A DNA stretch of 64,000 nucleotides from Pseudarthrobacter psychrotolerans (GTDB lineage: Bacteria > Actinomycetota > Actinomycetes > Actinomycetales > Micrococcaceae), in NCBI RefSeq assembly GCF_009911795.1, contig NZ_CP047898.1, positions 1,798,001 through 1,862,000 of the forward strand, written 5' to 3'. Both the position numbers and the translations under genes were made by a program. This document shows, piece by piece, positions 16,504-23,780 of this stretch. Within the stretch, counting starts at the first letter, position 1, and every line of letters starts with the position of its first letter. Below the pieces are notes generated by a model that saw nothing but the letters and a program-made list of their open reading frames with translations, ran no database searches and was not told where the DNA came from.

Positions 16504-17654
16504 TGAATCTGAACGCACGGCTTGATCCGGTACTCGCCATTGCCGGGGGCCATGCCCGCGAGGTCGACGCCGATGCCCGGTTCCCTGAGGAAGCCGTCGC
16601 AGCCCTGCGGGAGTCCGGGTTGCTCGGGCTGACGCTGCCGGTCGAGGCGGGTGGTCTCGGTGGCGGCCCGCACGAACTGGTCGACGTCCTGGGTTCCCTG
16701 GCCGGTGTTTGCGGGTCGACCGCGATGATCTATCTGATGCATGTCAGTGTCGCGATGCCGGTGGCGGCCGCACCACCGCCGGGCCTGCCGGACTTGGTGG
16801 CCGATCTGGCCGGTGGCAGGGCCTTGGGTTCGCTGGCGTTCTCGGAGGCCGGATCCAGGTCGCACTTCTGGGCGCCCGTTTCCCGGGCACGGCTCAACGG
16901 TGCGGGGGTGCGGCTGAACGCCGTCAAGAGCTGGGTGACCTCTGCCGGTCATGCCGACGTCTATATCGTCTCGACGCTGACCGCCGATGCCGACACCGTG
17001 GACCTGTTCGCGGTCCCGGCGGCCACACCCGGCGTCGAGGTGGCCGGCAGATGGCGCGGCATGGGGCTGCGCGGCAACGCCTCGACCCCGATGACCTTCG
17101 ACGCCGAGGTGCCTGAGAGCTACCGCCTCGGTGCGGCGGGCGCCGGGTTGGACCTGATGCTCCAGACGGTGTTGCCGTGGTTCAACCTGGGGAACGCTGC
17201 CGTGTCGGTCGGGTTGTCCCGGGCCGCGGTGGACGCCGCCATCCGGCACACGAGCGCCGCCCGGCTGGAACATCTGGACGAAAGCCTTTCGGCGCTGCCA
17301 ACTATCCGTGCCCAGCTGGCCCGGATGTCGATCGAGCTGGCCTCCACCGCCGCCTACCTCACACAGGCCGCCGGCCGGCTTGTCGAACCGCGCGAGGACA
17401 CCATGCTGCACGTGCTGGGGGTCAAGGCGGCAGCCAATGACGCGGCCCTGCGCATCACCGACTCCGCGATGCGCGTCTGCGGCGGCGCGGCGTTCTCAGA
17501 ACACCTGCAGATCGACCGATACTTCCGCGACGCCCGGGCCGGCCACGTCATGGCCCCCACCGCCGACGTGCTCTACGACTTCTACGGCAGGGCCATCACC
17601 GGACAGCCCCTGTTTGAAAGCCAGCCGTCCGCCACCGCGCAGGTCCCGGCGTGA
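16500..17654 (+). CDS. acyl-CoA-dehydrogenase-fold flavoprotein
   Basis: 384 residues with the full ACAD layout: helical N-domain (FPEEAVAALRESGLLGLTLP), beta domain (ALGSLAFSEAGSRSHFWAP, KSWVTSAGHADVYIVS, WRGMGLRGNASTPMTFD), helical C-domain (FNLGNAAVSVGLSRAAVDAAI, RVCGGAAFSEHLQIDRYFRDARAG). The stretch after RDARAG is HVMAPTADVLYDF, without the YEG/Glu seen in true dehydrogenases, so it more likely acts as a flavin-dependent monooxygenase of the DszC/HsaA/SfnB type. ATG 16500 (or 16503). Coupled on both sides. Confidence 0.82.
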   Translation: MMNLNARLDPVLAIAGGHAREVDADARFPEEAVAALRESGLLGLTLPVEAGGLGGGPHELVDVLGSLAGVCGSTAMIYLMHVSVAMPVAAAPPPGLPDLVADLAGGRALGSLAFSEAGSRSHFWAPVSRARLNGAGVRLNAVKSWVTSAGHADVYIVSTLTADADTVDLFAVPAATPGVEVAGRWRGMGLRGNASTPMTFDAEVPESYRLGAAGAGLDLMLQTVLPWFNLGNAAVSVGLSRAAVDAAIRHTSAARLEHLDESLSALPTIRAQLARMSIELASTAAYLTQAAGRLVEPREDTMLHVLGVKAAANDAALRITDSAMRVCGGAAFSEHLQIDRYFRDARAGHVMAPTADVLYDFYGRAITGQPLFESQPSATAQVPA

Positions 17655-18463
17655 GCGCCCCGCTGATCGTGGGCTCAGTCGCCTACACCCCCAACGTGGT
17701 CACCATCTGGGAGGGTATCCGCGACTACTTCGCCGGCACCCCCGCCGAGATGGATTTCGTGCTCTTCTCCAACTACGGGCGCCAGGTGGATTCGCTGCTT
17801 CAGGGCACGATCGACCTGGCCTGGAACACCAACCTGGCCTGGGTACGCACGGTCGCGCAGACCAACGGCGCCTGCCGGGCGCTGGCCATGCGGGACACCG
17901 ACACCATGTTCCGGACAATGTTCGTGGCCCGTGCCGGAACCGGGCTGGGCGGCCTGGAGGACCTGAAGGGCCGCCGCCTGGCGCTGGGGTCCCGGGATTC
18001 GGCGCAGGCCGCGATCCTGCCCGTCCATTTCCTGACCCGGGCCGGGCTCGCCGAGGGCGAGGTGGACCTCCTGCGAATCGACAGCGACGTCGGCAAACAC
18101 GGCGACACCGGCCGCAGCGAACTCGATGCCCTGCGCGCGGTCCTCGATGACAAGGCCGATGCCGCCGCGATCGGCATCAACACCTGGGAGGCAATCGGGC
18201 GTGATGAGCTGATGCCCGGGGCGATGGAGGTGTTCTGGGAATCCCCGGTCTACAGCCACTGCAACTTCACCGCCCTGCCCGCACTCTCCGAGGAGCGCTC
18301 CGCACCCTGGGTCGAGCACCTGTTCGCGATGGACTGGGACAACCCCTCACACCGGCCCATCCTGGAAATGGAAGGCCTGCGCCGCTGGGTGGCCCCCCGG
18401 CTGGAAGGATACGAGTCGCTGTTCGAGGCCGTACACGAACAAGGCATCGGGCCCCGATGGTAA
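17651..18463 (+). CDS. cytosolic PhnD/SsuA-like binding-protein-fold protein
   Basis: 270 residues from GTG 17651 (GTGA overlap). Periplasmic-binding fold features: LIVGSVAYTPNVVTIWEGIRDYF, LLQGTIDLAWNTNLAW, LEDLKGRRLALGSRDSAQAAILPVHFL, DKADAAAIGINTWEAI. There is no signal peptide or lipobox, so it is not a transporter component. Enzymes with this fold exist in the cytosol, for example the DszB desulfinase and THI5-type proteins. It lies between the flavoprotein and a radical SAM gene, which points to a catalytic or carrier role on a shared, possibly sulfur-bearing, substrate. Confidence 0.75.
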   Translation: MSAPLIVGSVAYTPNVVTIWEGIRDYFAGTPAEMDFVLFSNYGRQVDSLLQGTIDLAWNTNLAWVRTVAQTNGACRALAMRDTDTMFRTMFVARAGTGLGGLEDLKGRRLALGSRDSAQAAILPVHFLTRAGLAEGEVDLLRIDSDVGKHGDTGRSELDALRAVLDDKADAAAIGINTWEAIGRDELMPGAMEVFWESPVYSHCNFTALPALSEERSAPWVEHLFAMDWDNPSHRPILEMEGLRRWVAPRLEGYESLFEAVHEQGIGPRW

Positions 18464-19461
18464 ACCACGGTATCGTCCTGGATCTGGTGGAGCGCCTCGC
18501 CGCCGTGGCCGACGGAGCCACCGCGGCCGTGCCGCTGGGACCGGGCGACCAGGGCCCAGTAACGCAGACTGTGGCCGCATGGTGTGCCCGGACGGGCAAC
18601 GAACTCCTCGAAGTCCGCGACGGGGCCGCCATCATCCGCCGCGGCCACCCCCCCGACCCGCTCGCCGGGCTCGCGTCCGGGCAGATGCCCGGAACCCGGC
18701 TCTGGATGTACACCAATTTCGACTGCAATCTGGCCTGCGACTACTGCTGCGCCCGGTCCTCACCGCAGACCGCCCGCCGGGCGCTGGGCATCGACCGGGT
18801 ACGCCGGCTGGCTGGCGAGGCCGTTCAGGCCGGGGTCAGCGAGCTGCTGCTCACCGGCGGCGAACCGTTCCTGCTGCCGGACCTCGATGACCTCGTGGCG
18901 GCCTGCACGGACGCGCTGCCGACCACGCTGCTGACCAACGGGATGCTCTTCCGCGGGAACAGGCTCGAACGCCTGCGCCGGATGGACCGCGACCGGCTCG
19001 CGCTGCAGATCAGCCTCGATTCCGCCACCCCGGACACCCACGACAGCCACCGCGGCACCGGATCGTGGGCCCGGGCAGTGGCCGGCATTCGGATAGCGCA
19101 GGACGAAGGATTCCGGGTCAGGGTCGCCGCGACACTGCCCGCCGGGCAGAGCCACGAACTCCAGCCGTTCCACACCTTCCTCGACTCGCTCGGCATCGCA
19201 CCCGAGGACCAGGTGATCCGCGCCCTCGCCCACCGCGGCAACGCCGACGCCGGCCTGGAACTGACCATCGAATCGCTCATCCCCGAAGTCACCGTCACCG
19301 CCGACGGCGTCTACTGGCACCCCGTCAGCGCCGACGACACCGACCAGCTCGTCACCGCCGAGATCTTCCCGCTGGCCGAGGCCATCGCCGAGGTCCGCCG
19401 CCGATTTAGCGACTACCGCGCACGCGCCAACGCCGCTACCCAATGGTTTCCCTGCGCCTGA
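18457..19461 (+). CDS. radical SAM protein with N-terminal TusA/SirA-like domain
   Basis: 334 residues. The first ~62 resemble TusA/SirA (LVERLAAVADGATAAVPLG, VTQTVAAWCARTGNELLEV, AAIIRRG) but lack the CPxP motif and its sulfur-carrying Cys. The radical SAM core has Cys90-x3-Cys94-x2-Cys97 (FDCNLACDYCCARSS) for the 4Fe-4S cluster, ELLLTGGEPFLLPDL and LALQISLDSATPDTHD. There is no SPASM extension; the protein ends in Cys-Ala. It overlaps the previous gene by seven bases. Substrate unknown; the operon suggests small-molecule rather than peptide chemistry. Confidence 0.85.
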   Translation: MVNHGIVLDLVERLAAVADGATAAVPLGPGDQGPVTQTVAAWCARTGNELLEVRDGAAIIRRGHPPDPLAGLASGQMPGTRLWMYTNFDCNLACDYCCARSSPQTARRALGIDRVRRLAGEAVQAGVSELLLTGGEPFLLPDLDDLVAACTDALPTTLLTNGMLFRGNRLERLRRMDRDRLALQISLDSATPDTHDSHRGTGSWARAVAGIRIAQDEGFRVRVAATLPAGQSHELQPFHTFLDSLGIAPEDQVIRALAHRGNADAGLELTIESLIPEVTVTADGVYWHPVSADDTDQLVTAEIFPLAEAIAEVRRRFSDYRARANAATQWFPCA

Positions 19462-19474
19462 GCACACCAGCCGC

Positions 19475-19517
19475 GCGCCGGGTTACCCGGCGCTGGCATC
19501 CCCGGGTCGGGGATGCC
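19475..19517 (+). terminator. two hairpins after the radical SAM operon
   Basis: A 9-bp palindrome with a 1-base centre (19475-19493) is followed by GGCATCCCC / GGGGATGCC arms (19495-19503, 19509-19517). No T run follows. Position right after the last stop of the operon suggests transcript 3'-end formation. Confidence 0.55.
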
Positions 19518-19651
19518 GGAAGCACCGCGCCCCCGCAGCGCCCTCCAAGGAGGCTTGGTCCTCTCGGCCCTGGCTCTTGCCGTCCATGCGCGGATTCCGG
19601 TCAGCATGCTGAGGCGGATGATCTACGTGTGAATCAGGTAAGGGTGTACCG

Positions 19652-21499
19652 ATGACCAGTGAACCCATCGCCAGCTACGCCATGCTCTCTGACTGCCGCT
19701 CGGCCGCGCTCGTGAGCGCCGCGGGTTCCGTGGACTGGCTGTGTTTCCCCCGTTTTGACAGCCCCTCGGTTTTCGGACGGATCCTGGGCGAGGACGCAGG
19801 CTACTGGTCGATCCGGCCTGCGGCCCCACACTCCTCTACCCGGCGGTACCTCGGCCCGACGATGGTCCTCGAAACGGTCCACACCACAGCCGGCGGGACC
19901 GTGACAGTCACCGACTCCCTGGCCCTGGGAGACGGGAACCGGGGCCACGAACTCGGCGCCGGCGCGCCCGGAACGTTGCTGCGGCAGGTGGCCTGCACCG
20001 AAGGAGAAGTCGAGATGGAGGTGACGTTCGCGCCCCGGCCGGAATACGGGCTGATCCGGCCTCTTCTCCACGGAACCCCCGGCGGCCTTCTGGTCCACGG
20101 CGGGGCAGACGTGCTGGCCTTCTCCACCCCGGTCCCCTTCGAACTGGATGGTGGTGAAGCGCGGGCGAAGCCGGTCCTTCGGGCCGGAGACGCCCTGGGA
20201 TTCGCGCTTCACCACCAGAACGCCGGGCCGGTACCGCCGGCGTTCTGGAGCCAGGAGGACATCGCCCGCCGGCTGGAGGACACGCTGGAGGGCTGGGACA
20301 GCTGGTCGCAGCTGCATCAGAGCTACGACGGACCCTGGCAGGACCTGGTCGCTTCCAGCGGCAGGGTCCTGCAGGCACTGACGTTCTATCCGACCGGTGC
20401 GATCGTCGCCGCTCCGACGACCTCCTTGCCCGAGGTCGCCGGCGGCACCCGGAACTGGGACTACCGCTACACCTGGATCCGGGACGCCAGCATGACGCTG
20501 CAGGCGCTGTGGGTGGCCGCGTGTCCGGACGAGGCCGGGAAGTTTTTCCAGTTCCTCGCGACGGCAGCCGCCAGCCGGCTGAGCAGCGGCGACGAGTTGC
20601 AGATCATGTACGGCATCGGCGGGGAACGGGACCTGACCGAACGCGAACTGGCCCACCTTCCGGGCTGGCGCGGAAGCGCCCCGGTGCGGGTGGGCAACGG
20701 CGCCTGGGACCAGCGCCAGCTCGACGTCTATGGCGAACTCCTCGACGCAGCCGCCACCCTCCCGGAATATCTCAACGACCTGGAGCCCGGGACGCGGCAG
20801 TTCCTTGCCGATGCGGCCGACGCTGCAGCATCGCGCTGGCAGTCCACGGATCAGGGCATCTGGGAGGTCCGCGGCGCACCCCGGCACTACCTTCATTCAA
20901 AGCTGATGTGCTGGGTGGCCGTGGACCGGGCCATCGGCCTCGCCGGGATCCTGAACGCGGAAGAGCGGGTTCCACACTGGATGCAGACCCGGGCCCAGCT
21001 CGCCGACTCGATCCACATGAACGGCTGGAACGAGACAGCCGGTGCCTATACCCAGGCCTACGGCTCCGAGGACCTGGACGCGTCGGCCTTGATGCTCTCC
21101 ATCGTGGGTTTCGTGCCCGCCGGCGATCCCCGGATGCTGGCAACGATCGACGCCATCGAGCACCGGCTCACCGACAGCCGGGGCCTGGTGTACCGATACC
21201 AGGCCGATGACGGCCTCTCCGGAGAGGAAGGAACGTTCCTGCTGTGCACGTTCTGGCTGGCCCATGCCCTGGCCCTGGCCGGACAGACCCGGCGCGCCCG
21301 GGCCGTCTTCGAACGGGCCGCGGCCTTCGCCACCGATCTGGGCCTGCTGGCCGAGGAGGTCGCCCCGGACAGCAGCGAACTGCTCGGAAATTTCCCGCAG
21401 GCCTTCAGCCATATCGGCCTCGTCAACGCCGCCTGGGCCATCCGCACCGCCGAGGACGAAAACCGGCTCCCTACTGCCGGCGAAGGGGACATCCCGTGA
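19652..21499 (+). CDS. glycoside hydrolase family 15 protein (glucoamylase/trehalase type)
   Basis: 615 residues, normal for bacterial GH15. The N-terminal super-beta-sandwich contains SYAMLSDCRSAALVSAAGSVDWLCFPRFDSPSVFGRIL, and the (alpha/alpha)6 catalytic barrel contains GGTRNWDYRYTWIRDASMTLQAL, W-E-V-R-G and EEGTFLLCTFWLAHALALAG. Cytosolic (no signal peptide); members hydrolyse trehalose or maltosaccharides. AAGGGTG precedes ATG 19652. It is followed with a one-base shift by the broken VTT-family gene. Confidence 0.92.
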   Translation: MTSEPIASYAMLSDCRSAALVSAAGSVDWLCFPRFDSPSVFGRILGEDAGYWSIRPAAPHSSTRRYLGPTMVLETVHTTAGGTVTVTDSLALGDGNRGHELGAGAPGTLLRQVACTEGEVEMEVTFAPRPEYGLIRPLLHGTPGGLLVHGGADVLAFSTPVPFELDGGEARAKPVLRAGDALGFALHHQNAGPVPPAFWSQEDIARRLEDTLEGWDSWSQLHQSYDGPWQDLVASSGRVLQALTFYPTGAIVAAPTTSLPEVAGGTRNWDYRYTWIRDASMTLQALWVAACPDEAGKFFQFLATAAASRLSSGDELQIMYGIGGERDLTERELAHLPGWRGSAPVRVGNGAWDQRQLDVYGELLDAAATLPEYLNDLEPGTRQFLADAADAAASRWQSTDQGIWEVRGAPRHYLHSKLMCWVAVDRAIGLAGILNAEERVPHWMQTRAQLADSIHMNGWNETAGAYTQAYGSEDLDASALMLSIVGFVPAGDPRMLATIDAIEHRLTDSRGLVYRYQADDGLSGEEGTFLLCTFWLAHALALAGQTRRARAVFERAAAFATDLGLLAEEVAPDSSELLGNFPQAFSHIGLVNAAWAIRTAEDENRLPTAGEGDIP

Positions 21500-21819
21500 C
21501 GGGTCCTGTTCCGGGCAGACGGCGCCGGGCGGTGATTCGGCTGGGAATTCTGGTGGTTCTCGTGGCCGCCGCAGCCGTCGCGGCACTGGTGTTTCCGCTC
21601 CCGCCGGTCGAGGAGCTCCGGAACTATTTCGGCACCACCGGCTGGTGGGGACCGGCGGCCTTCATCCTCGGCTATGCCGCGCTGACGCCGGCACCGGCGC
21701 CGGCGCCGAAAAATGTCCTCTCAGTCGGCCGCGGGGGCTAGTCTTTGGCTTCGCCGGGGGGCATCGCCGTCGTCTTCGCCGCCGCAATCCTGGGTTCCGT
21801 TGCCGCGTTCTGGTAGACG
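21496..21819 (+). pseudogene. TVP38/TMEM64 (VTT) family membrane protein, broken
   Basis: Starts with GTG 21496 overlapping the GH15 stop. A leader helix (AVIRLGILVVLVAAAAVAALV) and the VTT core entry (WGPAAFILGYAALTPAPAPAPKNVLSVG) are in one frame, LVFGFAGG in a second and IAVVFAAAILGSVAAFW in the third. Two nearby indels in G runs (about 21735 and 21758) explain this. The coding sequence then ends at the left terminal repeat of a 152-bp insertion, so the rest of the domain is lost. Confidence 0.75.
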
Positions 21820-21963
21820 GTTAGCTCAGTCCTCCGGCCGGCGGCACTCAAACAGGTAGTCCAGACAAGCCTGCTCGTTGCCGAACCTTGCCTGAAACTC
21901 CAGGATCATCCGCGGAAAGTCCGGTCCCGGCATTCACCCGGATTACCTAACTAACCGTCTACC
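21812..21963. mobile_element. 152-bp miniature element with 13-bp TIRs, IS1595-like
   Basis: Exact inverted repeats GGTAGACGGTTAG (21812-21824) and its complement (21951-21963) bound the element. Inside, the minus strand (about 21829-21934) encodes the first ~35 residues of an IS1595-type transposase (FPRMILEFQARFGNEQACLDYLF), then a stop. It is therefore an internally deleted, non-autonomous derivative. No target duplication could be fixed. It interrupts the VTT-family gene. Confidence 0.75.
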
Positions 21964-22169
21964 CACTTGCGCTGTTATCGGCCCTTGGTGGCACCGCTAT
22001 ATTTTCCTCGGGCCAGCCGATCCCCCGCCTGGTCTGCATGGTTATCGGCGCTATTTCTACGAGTTCATCGAAGTGGAGAAGGCGAACCATCCTGAAGCCC
22101 TTGTACGGGTAACGCGACTGGCGTACATATATAGGGAACTACTAGTTCTCTAACGTCTGGAACCGGGTC
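21964..22169. other. AT-richer gap upstream of the MFS operon
   Basis: About 205 bases with no gene; it contains tacatatatagggaacta near 22127, which may belong to the promoter of the MFS operon. It does not visibly continue the broken VTT gene. Confidence 0.4.
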
Positions 22170-23780
22170 ATGGGCGATGTCCAGCAGCACACGCCGCGGG
22201 TCCCCTCCGCCATCCGGACGGCGCTTCCGGGCATCCTGCTTGTCATGTTCCTCGGGGCCCTGGATCAGACTGTGATGGCCTCGGCGTTGCCGGCGGTGGC
22301 CGGTGACCTGAATGGCCTGGACCAGATGTCCACCATCATTACCGGCTACCTTGTCGCCGCCACGGCCGCTATGCCCCTGACCGGGAAGCTGGGTGACGCC
22401 TACGGCCGCAAGCGTGTTCTCCAGGCCTCATTGATCGTCTTCACCGGCGGTGCGGTGCTGTGCTCTGTTGCACATTCCGTTCCGGAGCTCATCGCGTACC
22501 GGGCGGTTCAAGGCATCGGCGGCGGGGGCCTCATGATCGGGGCCCAGGCGATCATCGGCGAACTTGTCAGCCCGCGGGACCGGGGCAGGTTTCTTGGCAT
22601 CATCGGGGCCGCGTTCATCGTGGCGGCGGTCGCCGGTCCGCTGGCCGGCGGGGCCGTGGTGGACCATCTGTCCTGGCGCTGGATCTTCTATTTCTACGTG
22701 CCGCTGGGGCTTACGGCCCTTGCAGTTGTGACACTGACACTGCGGCTTCCGGACCCTCCGCGGGGGCGGCGCATCGACTACGGCGGGGCCGCCCTGCTGT
22801 GCCTTGGGATCGTATTGGTGATCATGGTGTGCAGCCTTGGCAGCTACGGCGCCCCGGGCTGGCTCGCTCCCGTTCTGGCGGCGGTGGCGGCGGCGGCACT
22901 GGCCGGGTGGTTGGTCACCTCCCGCCGCAGTGCGGATCCGATCGTTCCGTTGTTCCTGTTCCGTGACGCCGCGTTCGCCATCCCGACGGCGGTCAGTTTC
23001 CTCATCGGCTTCGCGATGTTCGCCACGCTCAGCTTCCTGCCGGCGTTCCTGCAGGTGGGCATGGGGATGTCGGCCACCGCTTCCGGCGGCATGCTGATCG
23101 CCCTCATGGCCGGAATTCTGCTCACAACGGCGGCCTCCGGCGCGCTGATCACGCTCACTGGGCGCTACAAGATCTACCCGGTGGCCGGGACGCTCCTGGC
23201 CGTTCCCGGAATCTGGCTGTTTAGCACCCTGGATGCGCACAGCAGCCCGTGGCTGGTGCTCGCCTCGATGCTCCTACTCGGGCTGGGTATCGGGCTGGTC
23301 ATGCAGGTCATGGTGCTCGTGGTGCAGAATTCCGTGGAGCGCCGCGATCTCGGGGCAGCCACCTCCACCGTGACGTTTCTTCGCCAAGTGGGCAGTTCCG
23401 TAGGCGTGGCGGTCCTGGGGTCCCTCATCACGGTGCGCTTCACGGCCGCCGTGCCCGCGCCGCTGGCAGCGGCGCTTGGCGACCGCATCAAATCGTTGAC
23501 GCCGAAGACTCTTGAGCAGCTGCCTGCAGCGGACCGCAGCGCGGTGGCCGAGGCCTTCGGCCATGCGCTTCCACCGGTCTTCGGCTACGCAGCCCTCGTG
23601 TTGGCGGTCGCCTTCGTTCTGACGCTTTTCCTGCCTGAGCGGGAGCTGCGGACAACGGCGCACGCCGACGCCGACGCCGCGCGCGTTGACGCCGAGGCGT
23701 CCGACGGTCTGGCCGCGGACGCGGGGCCGACCAATCCCAATGACCCCGCCGACCGCGCACGAGGAGCCTCCGATGACTGA
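22170..23780 (+). CDS. DHA2-family MFS drug exporter (EmrB/QacA type)
   Basis: 536 residues with about 14 helices. Motif D1 (GALDQTVMASALPAVAGDL), motif A (GKLGDAYGRKRVL) and the proline/glycine-rich motif C region (GAAFIVAAVAGPLAGGAVV) are present. The last ~50 residues are an acidic Ala/Asp tail. The following phosphotransferase-like gene starts inside its end (8-base overlap), and a TetR gene closes the unit, so it is probably a regulated antibiotic exporter. Substrate cannot be read from sequence. Confidence 0.9.
   Translation: MGDVQQHTPRVPSAIRTALPGILLVMFLGALDQTVMASALPAVAGDLNGLDQMSTIITGYLVAATAAMPLTGKLGDAYGRKRVLQASLIVFTGGAVLCSVAHSVPELIAYRAVQGIGGGGLMIGAQAIIGELVSPRDRGRFLGIIGAAFIVAAVAGPLAGGAVVDHLSWRWIFYFYVPLGLTALAVVTLTLRLPDPPRGRRIDYGGAALLCLGIVLVIMVCSLGSYGAPGWLAPVLAAVAAAALAGWLVTSRRSADPIVPLFLFRDAAFAIPTAVSFLIGFAMFATLSFLPAFLQVGMGMSATASGGMLIALMAGILLTTAASGALITLTGRYKIYPVAGTLLAVPGIWLFSTLDAHSSPWLVLASMLLLGLGIGLVMQVMVLVVQNSVERRDLGAATSTVTFLRQVGSSVGVAVLGSLITVRFTAAVPAPLAAALGDRIKSLTPKTLEQLPAADRSAVAEAFGHALPPVFGYAALVLAVAFVLTLFLPERELRTTAHADADAARVDAEASDGLAADAGPTNPNDPADRARGASDD

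Noticed and set aside
16359..17411. 350-codon minus-strand ORF
   Set aside because: Shadow of the ACAD-fold gene; composition follows the complementary strand.
19634..20896. 420-codon minus-strand ORF
   Set aside because: Shadow of the GH15 gene, which has clear domain motifs on the plus strand.
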